This document shows, piece after piece, positions 17,695 to 26,004 of a stretch of DNA of 64,000 nt. Location: assembly GCA_004557455.1 (NCBI GenBank), contig SFDX01000015.1:18375-82374 (forward strand), given 5' to 3'. A model generated the notes under the pieces. It was given only the letters and a program-made list of their open reading frames with translations, searched no databases and had not been told where the DNA came from. Position 1 is the first letter of the stretch. Each line of letters begins with the position of its first letter. A program made the position numbers and the translations under genes. The DNA is from Akkermansia muciniphila. Lineage in GTDB: Bacteria; Verrucomicrobiota; Verrucomicrobiia; Verrucomicrobiales; Akkermansiaceae.

Positions 17695-18736
17695 GGATAT
17701 TATGTTGTTGGTTCTGATGGTCGTAGGCATTCAATTTGCGGAGGTAAATGCTCAGCAGCGGAAGTGCAGCAAAGCGCGGCAAGTGAGCTATTTTCTCCAT
17801 TCTCCGGAAATGAAGGTTGTCATTTAATCGAAGCATGGTGGCCATCGGGGGAGTTATGGCGGCCCGGAGGGCGCGGGCTAAGGAGAGGTAGGAACGCCGG
17901 TTAGGGGGAACCTTATGGAATTGCCACTTGAGGTAGGCGTTCAGGCGCTTGGCAAAGAAGAGTTGCACCTTCGGGCGTTCGGCGATACCCTCTTCGACTG
18001 CGAGTCGGGCAAACTCACTCAGGGTACCGAGGAGGTGCTCGATATTGCGCATGGAGTAGGAGTTCATGATGGAGCCGGGGCGAACATTGCGGTACACATA
18101 GGTGCGCTCCGGGATGCAATAGATGGAGGGTTTGGAGAAAGCCAAGTAAAGGCTCCATCGGTTGTCTTCGTGCAGGAGTCCCTCTTCGAATAAGAGATGA
18201 TGCTCGCGGATGAAGTCTGCCCGAAGCAGCTTATTCCAGCCTTGTACCATCCACTGCTCTGCAATATAGGCTTTGAGCGCTTCCTCCCGCTGCCACAGAA
18301 TACCTGTTTGGTTATCCATCCATGCCGGGTCATCCGTCATCAGGCTCGTTTGTCCTATGACGACATCTGCTCCGTGCTGCAGGGCGGCTTCATAGAGGAG
18401 GGATAGTGCATTCGGGGACAGTTGATCATCGCTGTCCAAGAAGAGGAGGTACTCTCCCGTTGCCGCGGCTATTCCTGTATTACGTGCAGCAGATAACCCC
18501 CTGTTTCTCTCGTGGCAAAGGACTCTATGGGCAAGAGGATTATCGGTTGTCGCTAAAAGCTGCAGAGCGAGCTCCATCGAGTCATCCCCTCCGCAATCAT
18601 CAACGAGAATCAGCTCAAACGGTGGCGGCTCGAGCTGTGCGGTGATAGAACGGATGCAATCTCCGATGTAGTCTCGAACCTGATAAACAGGCACGATGAG
18701 AGATATGGCGGGGTGATGTGTGTGTGAGGATGACAT
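17687..18736 (-). CDS. Family-2 glycosyltransferase
   Basis: A 349-residue cytoplasmic GT-A glycosyltransferase: ISLIVPVYQVRDYIGDCI, LILVDDCGGDDSM, NRGLSAARNTGIAAATGEYLLFLDSDDQL. The DSD metal site is intact and the C-terminal half is basic and helical, perhaps a membrane-surface contact. It is the first gene of a two-gene minus-strand operon driven from palindromic site C1, with the -10 ending 12 nt before the ATG. It is divergent from a third glycosyltransferase driven from site C2. Confidence 0.88.
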   Translation of the reverse strand: MSSSHTHHPAISLIVPVYQVRDYIGDCIRSITAQLEPPPFELILVDDCGGDDSMELALQLLATTDNPLAHRVLCHERNRGLSAARNTGIAAATGEYLLFLDSDDQLSPNALSLLYEAALQHGADVVIGQTSLMTDDPAWMDNQTGILWQREEALKAYIAEQWMVQGWNKLLRADFIREHHLLFEEGLLHEDNRWSLYLAFSKPSIYCIPERTYVYRNVRPGSIMNSYSMRNIEHLLGTLSEFARLAVEEGIAERPKVQLFFAKRLNAYLKWQFHKVPPNRRSYLSLARALRAAITPPMATMLRLNDNLHFRRMEKIAHLPRFAALPLLSIYLRKLNAYDHQNQQHNIHE

Positions 18737-18752
18737 GATGCCGGGAGGATAC

Positions 18753-18773
18753 TACAGCATTTGTAATGCTGTA
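18753..18773 (-). promoter_or_regulatory. Palindromic promoter site C1
   Basis: A perfect TACAGCATT-TGT-AATGCTGTA between TTGACT (18773-18778) and TAGTAT (18749-18754), 18 bp apart, facing left to the two-gene glycosyltransferase operon. Including flanks, 25 bp are identical to C2 in inverted orientation. Confidence 0.75.
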
Positions 18774-18891
18774 GTCAAGTCTAAAAATGGGGGATAGCGC
18801 ATGTGGACTGTATCCGACGGCTACACGCGAACGCAGAGGTGGGAGATATGGCTCCCCTTGACTATCAAGGATTTATGCCGAATTTGATGAC

Positions 18892-18912
18892 TACAGCATT
18901 ACAAATGCTGTA
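18892..18912 (+). promoter_or_regulatory. Palindromic promoter site C2
   Basis: A perfect TACAGCATT-ACA-AATGCTGTA between ATGACT (18887-18892) and TACACT (18911-18916), 18 bp apart, facing right. It is the exact reverse complement of C1, including the centre triplet. A GGGAGGT Shine-Dalgarno sequence follows at 18924-18930. Confidence 0.75.
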
Positions 18913-18939
18913 CACTGAGCCGAGGGAGGTAAGAGAAGC

Positions 18940-19968
18940 ATGATAGATGAACATGAAGAGTTAACGGATAAGTCAGTAGCCGTATCCGTTATTGTGCCGT
19001 TTTATAACGCCGCCGACTATTTGGAAGAGTGCATCAATTCCGTGCTGTCGCAGGATGTGGAAGCGGTGGTTGTGTTGTTGTTGATTGATGATTGCAGTAC
19101 GGATGGTGGAGATCGCATAGCGGAGCGAATTTTTGCCGGTGCCGGGGCTGACAGGCTGTGCGTATTGGTTCGTCAGCCGCGGAATGCCGGGACATCGACT
19201 GCCAGGAACACGGGGGTAGAGATGTCGCGGGGTCGTTATGTGTTCTTTTTGGATGCGGATGATAAGCTGTTACCCGGTGCGCTGCGCGCGATGTTGCGGG
19301 CTGCGGAGGCTCATCAGGCAGACATGGTGATGGGCGATGTGGAGTGCCGCACCGGGAAGTATGGCGACTATTTTCACCCGAGGTGCCTCGGCGTCTTGGA
19401 GGGTGAGGAATCCTTCGCCGCACAGATGCGGCACGATGTGTATGCTACTGTGTGGAACCGATTGATTCGGCGGGAGTATTTAGAGAACCCACCCCTTCGC
19501 TTCGAGGCCGGTATTTATCATGAGGACGAGCTGTATTGTTTCCGACTCCATGCTCGCTTCGGCCGCACCGTTGTCATCCCGAATACGACCTACTACTACC
19601 GAACGGAGGTTCCGGGGTCTCGTGATACCGTCTATACGTTTCAGCATGTCATTGACTCCTTCATTGTTGCGAAGGGAGAAGTTGTCTGTGCGTCGAAGAA
19701 TCATCTATCCGAGCGCGGGGATGTGGTGCGCCACATCACCATGTTGCTCCAAACGACGCTGGATTATAAGCTCAGAATATCCAAGTCGGGGTGGCGTCAG
19801 GTGTGGTATGCCGCCGGGCGTATTGTGCCGCTTCTGGAGCCGGACTTGTTGGGCCTCATGCTCCGGGCACCGCAACCTATCGTTCGGCGAGTCGGCAAGC
19901 TCTGCCGTATGGCCCCGACTTGGCTGCGACGGCCCGTGCTGTGGGCGTGTTTTATGTGCCTGAAGTAG
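18940..19968 (+). CDS. Family-2 glycosyltransferase
   Basis: A 342-residue GT-A glycosyltransferase: VSVIVPFYNAADYLEECI, LLIDDCSTDGGD, NAGTSTARNTGVEMSRGRYVFFLDADDKL with a DAD metal site. The C-terminal helical part ends in a hydrophobic stretch. ATG 18940 is preceded by GGGAGGT, one of the few clear ribosome binding sites in the window. It is divergent from the other two glycosyltransferases across the C1/C2 palindrome pair, so all three are likely co-regulated. Confidence 0.88.
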   Translation: MIDEHEELTDKSVAVSVIVPFYNAADYLEECINSVLSQDVEAVVVLLLIDDCSTDGGDRIAERIFAGAGADRLCVLVRQPRNAGTSTARNTGVEMSRGRYVFFLDADDKLLPGALRAMLRAAEAHQADMVMGDVECRTGKYGDYFHPRCLGVLEGEESFAAQMRHDVYATVWNRLIRREYLENPPLRFEAGIYHEDELYCFRLHARFGRTVVIPNTTYYYRTEVPGSRDTVYTFQHVIDSFIVAKGEVVCASKNHLSERGDVVRHITMLLQTTLDYKLRISKSGWRQVWYAAGRIVPLLEPDLLGLMLRAPQPIVRRVGKLCRMAPTWLRRPVLWACFMCLK

Positions 19969-19989
19969 CCGGGAATTCGGGTGCTACTT
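19963..19989 (+). terminator. Hairpin at the end of the glycosyltransferase gene
   Basis: AAGTAGC pairs with GCTACTT, with a 13-base loop. It includes the stop codon and has no T tract, so termination efficiency is uncertain. Confidence 0.35.
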
Positions 19990-20104
19990 GGCTCCGGGGG
20001 ACAGATATGACTCTTCGGGGGCCGGTGAATGGGCTCTTAGCTTTTCAGCCTGATTCACCCGTAGCCTGACGAAGTATCTATCCGAAAAAGTTCTCTCGAC
20101 ATCC

Positions 20105-20581
20105 TCACTCCCACAGGAAGGACTTTTTGGTGTCCTTGAGGGTGTCATTGACGAAGAGGTCGATTTTCCAGCTGAGGATATCGCCGTTGCGGGCGCGTTC
20201 CGGGCCGGAGAAGAAGAAGTCAGCCTTGCGGTCGAAAGCGGGTTTGCGGGGGGCGGGAAAGTCGAGGGTGCGGGTGAGGACTTTGCCGGCGGTGCGGGCC
20301 TGGGTGTAGTGCATGACGAGGCGGACGTGGGCTTGCGGGTCGGCGTCGTTCCAGCGCACGTGGTAGTAGTCGCCGAGGCGGTTACGGCGTTCGGCCTCGG
20401 TGTTGGTGCCGTAGAGGAGGTAGCGGGCGTTGGCACGGAGGGGAACGGCAGCCCAAGAGTCGGCGGGCAGGGCGGTGGATTTCAACGGCAGGTCGGCCAC
20501 GCCGGTAATGCAGGTGCGGGAGGGGGAACAGGAAACCAGAGCGGCGAGGAGAAAGGAAGCCGTGATGAAACGCTGAAGCAT
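20105..20581 (-). CDS. Small predicted lipoprotein
   Basis: A 158-residue exported protein with a lipobox-like signal (MLQRFITASFLLAALVSC, lipid-anchored Cys at about 18). The mature part is beta-strand-like with no recognised domain; the segment from about 50 to 150 (NARYLLYGTNTEAERR...YYHVRWNDADPQ) may be a single beta-sandwich. Its own promoter has a -10 (TAGAAC) ending 5 nt before the ATG, so it should be leaderless and separate from the membrane-protein operon to its right. Function unknown. Confidence 0.65.
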   Translation of the reverse strand: MLQRFITASFLLAALVSCSPSRTCITGVADLPLKSTALPADSWAAVPLRANARYLLYGTNTEAERRNRLGDYYHVRWNDADPQAHVRLVMHYTQARTAGKVLTRTLDFPAPRKPAFDRKADFFFSGPERARNGDILSWKIDLFVNDTLKDTKKSFLWE

Positions 20582-20586
20582 AAGTT

Positions 20587-20616
20587 GTTCTACACCCGAG
20601 GGGCGGGGGTTGTCAA
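20587..20616 (-). promoter_or_regulatory. Leaderless promoter of the lipoprotein gene
   Basis: TTGACA, 18 bp, TAGAAC on the minus strand, with 5 nt between the -10 and the ATG. Confidence 0.6.
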
Positions 20617-20639
20617 TACAAAACTGCGGCGGGGATGGT

Positions 20640-21380
20640 TTACTTGAGGAAAACGCGGTCTGCCGGGAGGCCGGTGAGGGCCTGCAGCCGCCGCGCCAAG
20701 AAACGCATGACTGCCACGAGCGTGGTCATGAGCGGCACCCCGATAACAACGAAGCCCCACCAGTGCATGCCCCCGACCGCTTGATTGTAGGCCAGTGCTT
20801 GGTCTGCAGCAGGTAGATGCAGCACGGGGAGGAGGAAATAGAGCGAGAGCCCGAAGTTCGCCAGCCCGGAGCCCAAGAGCGAGGCAGCCATCAGGCGGCT
20901 GCATTGCAGCTCCAAGCGGCGGTAATCGTCTTCGCGGCCTTGCTCCTGCACCTTCTGCTCGATGAGCGGGATGTCATACAGTGCCTCGGAATAAACGAAC
21001 GCACGGAGCAGCGAACTGCGGCCGCGGGCCGTCACCAGCACCGCCCCCGCAAGCATAGTCGCCACCATCAGCTCCTTGCCGGCATACCACCAAGGCGTGT
21101 CCGGGCGGATAGCCTCCCCTGTGCCGGAGTTCGCGTACATGCTCACCACGCCCGTGAGCAGCGTGCCCAGCAGACCGAACACCGCCAACGGCTCCACCCG
21201 CCGCTGCGAGATAACAGCGTAAATTCCGCAACCGATGGGCAGGGAAAGCGCCACCACAAGGGCCCACACCGTACCCCAGTCGTACCACGCACCGCCGGAG
21301 CCGGAGCACTTCTCCAGAATCAGCACCGGCGCCAGCACGCTGAGCAGCACATTGATCAGACTCTTCTTACCGCTGTCCAT
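20640..21380 (-). CDS. Six-helix membrane protein, VC0807-like
   Basis: A 246-residue inner-membrane protein with about six hydrophobic segments in pairs and a soluble loop at about 140-165 (EQKVQEQGREDDYRRLELQC). Overall shape, with a WYDWGTVWALVVALSLPIGCGIYA start, resembles VC0807-family proteins of unknown role. It follows rpe by 18 bp and is probably the last gene of the menC-rpe operon. No function can be assigned. Confidence 0.5.
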   Translation of the reverse strand: MDSGKKSLINVLLSVLAPVLILEKCSGSGGAWYDWGTVWALVVALSLPIGCGIYAVISQRRVEPLAVFGLLGTLLTGVVSMYANSGTGEAIRPDTPWWYAGKELMVATMLAGAVLVTARGRSSLLRAFVYSEALYDIPLIEQKVQEQGREDDYRRLELQCSRLMAASLLGSGLANFGLSLYFLLPVLHLPAADQALAYNQAVGGMHWWGFVVIGVPLMTTLVAVMRFLARRLQALTGLPADRVFLK

Positions 21381-21398
21381 GGGGAAGGGTAGGGGGCT

Positions 21399-22049
21399 TC
21401 AGCGCATAGCGGCAATGGCCGCTGCCATGTCATCCGCACGGAAGGTCGAGGAACCCGCCACCAGGCAATCAGCCCCTGCCTCCTTGCAGAGCGGAGCCTG
21501 AGCAGGCCCGATGCCGCCGTCCATCTGGATGAGGAAAGAGCCGGCCCCCTCCGCGCGAGCCTGCGCCAGCGTTCGCACCTTGTCGAGCACATGAGCCATG
21601 AAACTCTGCCCCCCGAAACCGGGGACCACACTCATCACCAGTACCATGTCCAGCTCCGCCAAGTAGGGCAACACCGCCTCCACCGGGGTAGCCGGGTTGA
21701 GAGCCAGCCCCGCCTGAGCCCCACCGGCACGGATGGCCGCCAACGTGGCGTGCAGGTCCACCGCCCCCTCTCGCTCCACGTGGATGGTAATCATGCTCAT
21801 CCCCGCCTTGAGGAAACGCGGCAGGTAGTGATCCGGCGCATCGATCATGAGGTGGGCATCCAAGAAGGTACCCGCCGGGACACTGTCATGAATGGCCCGG
21901 CAGATGTCCGGCCCGAACGAGATGTTGTCCACGAACGAACCGTCCATCACATCCAGGTGCAGCCAATCGGCACCGGCGTTCAGGGCTCGCACAGCCTCCT
22001 CGCCGATGCGTCGGAAATCGCAGGCGAGCATGGAAGGAGCAATCAACAT
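21399..22049 (-). CDS. rpe: Ribulose-phosphate 3-epimerase
   Basis: A 216-residue TIM-barrel enzyme that interconverts ribulose-5-phosphate and xylulose-5-phosphate in the pentose phosphate pathway. The family blocks are all present: IAPSMLACDF, LHLDVMDGSFVDNISFG (catalytic Asp and metal ligands), DAHLMI, TIHVE, MSVVPGFGGQSF and MDGGIG with the second catalytic Asp. The start MLIAPSML is the standard one; upstream in-frame codons lie inside menC. The gene follows menC by 13 bp, so it is probably co-transcribed from the menC promoter. Confidence 0.95.
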   Translation of the reverse strand: MLIAPSMLACDFRRIGEEAVRALNAGADWLHLDVMDGSFVDNISFGPDICRAIHDSVPAGTFLDAHLMIDAPDHYLPRFLKAGMSMITIHVEREGAVDLHATLAAIRAGGAQAGLALNPATPVEAVLPYLAELDMVLVMSVVPGFGGQSFMAHVLDKVRTLAQARAEGAGSFLIQMDGGIGPAQAPLCKEAGADCLVAGSSTFRADDMAAAIAAMR

Positions 22050-22062
22050 GGCGCAGTGCGGC

Positions 22063-23007
22063 TCAAAGACTCTTCCAAGGCAGGGCGGCAAGCAGGGCAT
22101 CGAAGCCCAGCCCGGTACCGGCAGGCACGGGGAAATCGGGCGTGATGTTGAAACCGAGCTGTTCCGAGAACGGATTGGGCTTGTAGTTCAGGTGGGTCAG
22201 CAGACCGCAGAACGGCACCTCCGCCTCCGGCTTTCCGGTGTAATAGGCAGCGGCATTGTAGGCGGCCCAGCACTGGCCCAGCGGGTGGTCCATGTAAGAG
22301 GTGAAGACCGGCATACCCGTGGTGCTCATATGGCGCGCGGGCTTCACCAGTCGCATCATGGGCTTGGTAGTGCGCTGCGGGATGATGCTCTCATTCTGCA
22401 CGGGCATATCGTAGCCCAAGGGCATACCGGCGTCCTGCAGGGCCTGCCACACGGCAACATCGTAGTAGCAGGGGTCCTCCACAAAGTCAATGCGCTGACG
22501 CATGGCCGGCGGCAGCATCTCCCAGAACTGCAGGGCATCCTCCAGCGACAGCGTGCAGTTAAAGTCAACCCGCCACTTCCAATCCGGCACCATGGAGGCC
22601 AAATTCACCAGACGCTCCACCGTCGCGGCCAACTTGGGCACCACCTTGATTTTGCCGACGCGGAAGCCGCGTTGGTGGAGGTTGTACACTTGGCCGGGCG
22701 TGGCACTCACGGGCAGGGTGGCATGGCTGCGCGGCACCCGCAGACCCGCAAAAAGGCTCTCTCCCTTGGCGCGCGCGGCGCCGTCCAGCTCCACGCATTT
22801 GAGTGCGCGAGCCCCCAAGCGCAGAGGCGTGCCGTCCCGCAGAGCATCCAGCTCATATTCCAGCGGGGCATCCCCCAGCTCCGGCCAGGGTTGCAGGCAG
22901 GCATAGCCGCCGTTGTCGCCGCGCAAAAGAACACCCTGGCGTGGCTGCGCAGCCGCGCGCGCGCTCAACGCCCCCAGCGGATAAAGTGTGTACGGAGAGT
23001 ACTGCAT
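22063..23007 (-). CDS. menC: o-Succinylbenzoate synthase-like enolase-superfamily enzyme
   Basis: A 314-residue enzyme of menaquinone synthesis that dehydrates SHCHC to o-succinylbenzoate. Enolase-superfamily residues can be followed: GKIKV with the first Lys, VDFNCTLS with an Asp metal ligand, DFVEDP with the Glu ligand, a third acidic site near GYDMPVQ, and LVKPARH with the second catalytic Lys. No other men gene lies in the window, so a related racemase or dehydratase is possible, but the fit to MenC is good. A -10 (TAGAAT) ends 6 nt before the ATG: leaderless. First gene of the operon with rpe. Confidence 0.8.
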   Translation of the reverse strand: MQYSPYTLYPLGALSARAAAQPRQGVLLRGDNGGYACLQPWPELGDAPLEYELDALRDGTPLRLGARALKCVELDGAARAKGESLFAGLRVPRSHATLPVSATPGQVYNLHQRGFRVGKIKVVPKLAATVERLVNLASMVPDWKWRVDFNCTLSLEDALQFWEMLPPAMRQRIDFVEDPCYYDVAVWQALQDAGMPLGYDMPVQNESIIPQRTTKPMMRLVKPARHMSTTGMPVFTSYMDHPLGQCWAAYNAAAYYTGKPEAEVPFCGLLTHLNYKPNPFSEQLGFNITPDFPVPAGTGLGFDALLAALPWKSL

Positions 23008-23013
23008 GCGCCT

Positions 23014-23041
23014 ATTCTATCCTAAATCCCCCATTTGTCAC
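23014..23041 (-). promoter_or_regulatory. Leaderless promoter of menC-rpe
   Basis: GTGACA, 16 bp, TAGAAT on the minus strand, ending 6 nt before the menC ATG. Confidence 0.6.
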
Positions 23042-23159
23042 GCCCTTTTTTTGCCCCGTGTGCATTTTCTCACCCCTTCCTCCGGTGGTGATTGATGGGT
23101 GAGGGAACCCCGTATGTTGTGGTATAGTTGAGAAATTTTAATAATTTTTCATAAAATGC

Positions 23160-23188
23160 TTGACATCGGGGGTCGGGAGGTGTATAGT
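23160..23188 (+). promoter_or_regulatory. Leaderless promoter of the lysozyme-like gene
   Basis: TTGACA, 17 bp, TATAGT; the -10 ends 8 nt before the ATG. This is the best consensus match of its kind in the window. Confidence 0.7.
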
Positions 23189-23196
23189 CTCCGCCC

Positions 23197-23628
23197 ATGA
23201 GACGTACCCTGACATTTTTGCTGAGTCTTGTGCTGTTGACCATCGTCGCTCCTGCGGACGAGGTAACGGCCCTGCGTCCTGTCATCCACCAAGCGGCGGC
23301 GGACAACGATGTAGATCCGGTGATGATGGAAGCGATCATCCGTCACGAATCCGCCCACGCCACCTCCAAGGCGGCCCGCAACAAGAATAACCTGGCGGGC
23401 ATCATGGGCCGCAACGGACAACGCCGCTACGGCAGCAAGGAGGAATGCGTGCATGATCTGGGCCGCATCTTGGCCAAGTACAAGGCCAAGGGCCGCACCA
23501 CGACCGCGCAGGTGGGCCGCTCTTATGCCGCTGCGGGCAACTGGGCCGCGCATGTCGACCGCCATATGCGGGAGATTTTGGCCGGTAAATACGGCGAATT
23601 GCCCTCCTCCGGCACCGCAAACAACTGA
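23197..23628 (+). CDS. Secreted lysozyme/glucosaminidase-like protein
   Basis: A 143-residue exported protein with a signal peptide (MRRTLTFLLSLVLLTIVAPA). The mature part has AAADNDVDPVMMEAIIRHESAHATSKAARNKNNLAGIMG, like the glucosaminidase/FlgJ-type lysozyme fold in which the Glu (in RHESA) is catalytic and the NNLAGI block lines the groove. It should cut peptidoglycan glycan strands in the periplasm, perhaps for remodelling. There are no binding modules. The start is fixed by the promoter 8 nt upstream. Confidence 0.7.
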   Translation: MRRTLTFLLSLVLLTIVAPADEVTALRPVIHQAAADNDVDPVMMEAIIRHESAHATSKAARNKNNLAGIMGRNGQRRYGSKEECVHDLGRILAKYKAKGRTTTAQVGRSYAAAGNWAAHVDRHMREILAGKYGELPSSGTANN

Positions 23629-23656
23629 GGAAGCAGCTGCAAGCCGCACAAAAAGC

Positions 23657-23685
23657 TTGCAGAGAGCGGCGGCATCCGCTAGAAT
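23657..23685 (+). promoter_or_regulatory. Leaderless promoter of the Sel1-repeat gene
   Basis: TTGCAG, 17 bp, TAGAAT; the -10 ends 9 nt before the ATG. Confidence 0.6.
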
Positions 23686-23694
23686 ACGCTTGCT

Positions 23695-24921
23695 ATGCCG
23701 CAGAAAATGCTTTTGTTGATGATGCCGGCGCTGGCGCTGCTTGCCGGCGCCCCCCTGCCGGTGCAGGCCGCCCCGACGCGCCGCCCCGCAGCCAAGCAGC
23801 AGACGACTGCTCGCCTGCCCATGTTGCGCACATGGGAAAAACGCTTGACCGTCGCCATGGACGAGGCGTTGAAAGAGAACGGCTCCGAAGGTGAGCCGGC
23901 TGACATGGCCCGCAAATGTGTGGTGGATGCCGTGACCGCTGCCGAAAAGTGGCAACGTGCCCGCACGGCGTACCTCGAGGCAGCAGCCCAAGCTGTCGGC
24001 GGAAAATCCGAGCGCCTGACCGAGCTGAAGCAGGAAGGCGAGCGCAACCTGGAGGCCGACATGCGAGCCTTGGCGGCGGGTGCTGCTTGGTATCCCGATG
24101 CCCGCTGCAAAGAATTGGGGATAGCGGAGGAAGATCGTGAGGAAGCGGCTACCCCCGGGGTGGGGGATGTACCCCTGCCGGTGATCAAGCTGCTGCAATG
24201 CGGCTCCAACAGCACACAGGAATACGCCCTCGCGGCGGAGTCCGCTGCTGCCGTCTGCTCGGCCATGATCAAGGCCGAGAATGACGCCTTGCTGAAGATG
24301 TACCCCACTTCCGAGGAACCCTTCCCCGGCCCGGAGCCGGTCACGGGGCTGCTGTGGGAGGCCGTTCCCGAGCTGAAGGCGCAGGCCCCGAAGCTGATCT
24401 CCCTGTGGAAGGCGGAGGTCAAGGCTTGGGAGGAATACTGCGAGGCCATGCGCGTGTTGCTGGCTCCCGGTTGCCTGATGTACACGGGCAGTATGGCCTA
24501 CATGGACCGGCTGACGCTGAAGCTCATTGCCAACCGAGAGTCCTTCTTGTCCGTGCTCATTCCCCCGCCCGCCGAGCAGAGTGCGGAGGAGGCCGATGAG
24601 GGCGATGAACCCGCCGCGCAGGACATGACCCCCGAGCAACTGCGCCGCGCCGCCGAGGCCGATGACCCGAACGCCCAGTGGGAGCTCGGGGAGCGTCTGT
24701 TGAACGGGAAAAACGGCTTCAAGAAGAACGCCAAGGAGGCCGTCAAATGGCTGGAGAAATCCGCCAAGCAGGGACACTGCATGGCTGCCCTGCGCCTGAG
24801 TGAGTGCTATCGCAACGGCACCGGTGTCGCCAAGGATGCCAAGAAAGCCGACTACTGGCTGGAAGAGAGCGGTGACGGCATGGAATCCCAGGGCGGCGAA
24901 GACCAGGGCGGGGAACAATAA
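23695..24921 (+). CDS. Secreted Sel1-repeat protein
   Basis: A 408-residue exported protein. A signal peptide (residues 1-26, ending VQAAP) is followed by a helical alpha-rich region (30-290) of unknown family and then two Sel1-like TPR repeats (about 305-390: ADDPNAQWELGERLLNGKNGFKKNAKEAVKWLEKSA and GHCMAALRLSECYRNGTGVAKDAKKADYWLEES). Sel1 repeats mediate protein contacts in periplasm or at the surface. A Gln/Gly-rich tail ends the protein. It sits between the lysozyme-like gene and pheA; a role in the envelope is inferred only from export and repeats. Confidence 0.72.
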   Translation: MPQKMLLLMMPALALLAGAPLPVQAAPTRRPAAKQQTTARLPMLRTWEKRLTVAMDEALKENGSEGEPADMARKCVVDAVTAAEKWQRARTAYLEAAAQAVGGKSERLTELKQEGERNLEADMRALAAGAAWYPDARCKELGIAEEDREEAATPGVGDVPLPVIKLLQCGSNSTQEYALAAESAAAVCSAMIKAENDALLKMYPTSEEPFPGPEPVTGLLWEAVPELKAQAPKLISLWKAEVKAWEEYCEAMRVLLAPGCLMYTGSMAYMDRLTLKLIANRESFLSVLIPPPAEQSAEEADEGDEPAAQDMTPEQLRRAAEADDPNAQWELGERLLNGKNGFKKNAKEAVKWLEKSAKQGHCMAALRLSECYRNGTGVAKDAKKADYWLEESGDGMESQGGEDQGGEQ

Positions 24922-24933
24922 GGGACGCAGCCT

Positions 24934-25998
24934 ATGAATCTGGAGGACCTCAGGGGGCAGATCGACAGCATCGATGCGCAAATCGTCGAGCTGTTGAAGC
25001 AGCGTGCCCGCTGTGCGCACGAGGTAGGCCGCCGCAAGCGCGAGGCAGGCCGGCCCACCTTCGTGCCAGAGCGGGAGAGCGCTCTCATCGCCAAGCTGCT
25101 GCGCCTGAATGCCGGCGAGCTGCCGGAGCAGTGTCTGCTGAGCATCTACCGCCAGATTGTGAGCTGTTCCTTCCACATGGAGGGCGGCATGCGGGTCGGT
25201 TATCTGGGCCCGGAGGGCACCTGGAGCCACCAAGCGGCCCTTGCGCGCTTCGGTGACAGCGTGGAGTTCGTGCCCTTCCCCTCGTTCGCCCATGTGTTTT
25301 CCGCCGTGGAGCGGCAGGAGGTCAACTACGGGGTCATCCCTATCGAGAACAGCACGGATGGCTCCGTCTCGCAGGCGATGGACGAGTTCGGTCACAGCCC
25401 CCTGCGCATCTGCGCCCAGGTGCAGCTGAGCATCCGCAACTGCTTGCTGTCTGACATCCCGGCGGAGGCCATCACCACCATCTACAGCCACCCGCAGGTG
25501 CTGGGGCAGTGCCGTGATTGGCTTCGCGAGAACTTCCCGCAGGCGGAGTTGGTGTCCGTCTCCTCCACGGCGGCCGCGGCCGCACGCGCCAAGCAGGAAT
25601 CTGCCTCCGGTGCCGCCGCCTTGGGCAGTAAGCTGACGGGCACGCTGCACCACCTTCCCGTGCTGGCCGAAAATATCCAGGACAAGGCATACAACAGCAC
25701 GCGCTTCGTCGTTATCGGCGACCAGCGAACCGCCCCGGCGGAGAAGAACCGCACCACCCTCTGCTTCACCGTGCCGCACACCCCCGGCAGCTTGGTGGAT
25801 ATGCTTCTGCACTTCCGCCGCCACGGCATCAACCTGTTGTGCATCGACAGCCGCCCGACCCGCGACACGGCGTGGGAGTATCTGTTCTACGTTGACGTGG
25901 AAGGCCACGAAGAGCTGGACCCCCTGAAGAGCTGTTTGGAGGAAATGAAGCAGCAGAGCCTCATGTTCAAGGTACTGGGCTCCTACCCGGAGCAATAG
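24934..25998 (+). CDS. pheA: Bifunctional chorismate mutase/prephenate dehydratase (P-protein)
   Basis: A 354-residue cytosolic enzyme for phenylalanine synthesis, chorismate to prephenate to phenylpyruvate. The chorismate mutase AroQ domain is at about 1-85 (LRGQIDSIDAQIVELLKQRARCAHEVGRRK). The prephenate dehydratase domain is at about 87-265 (VGYLGPEGTWSHQAAL, GVIPIENSTDGSVSQ, NSTRFVVIG). A C-terminal ACT regulatory domain (about 270-350) has HTPGSLVDML and a DSRP block (usually ESRP) for feedback by phenylalanine. It follows the Sel1 gene by 12 bp and precedes holB by 6 bp. Confidence 0.95.
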   Translation: MNLEDLRGQIDSIDAQIVELLKQRARCAHEVGRRKREAGRPTFVPERESALIAKLLRLNAGELPEQCLLSIYRQIVSCSFHMEGGMRVGYLGPEGTWSHQAALARFGDSVEFVPFPSFAHVFSAVERQEVNYGVIPIENSTDGSVSQAMDEFGHSPLRICAQVQLSIRNCLLSDIPAEAITTIYSHPQVLGQCRDWLRENFPQAELVSVSSTAAAAARAKQESASGAAALGSKLTGTLHHLPVLAENIQDKAYNSTRFVVIGDQRTAPAEKNRTTLCFTVPHTPGSLVDMLLHFRRHGINLLCIDSRPTRDTAWEYLFYVDVEGHEELDPLKSCLEEMKQQSLMFKVLGSYPEQ

Positions 25999-26004
25999 CG
26001 CGCC

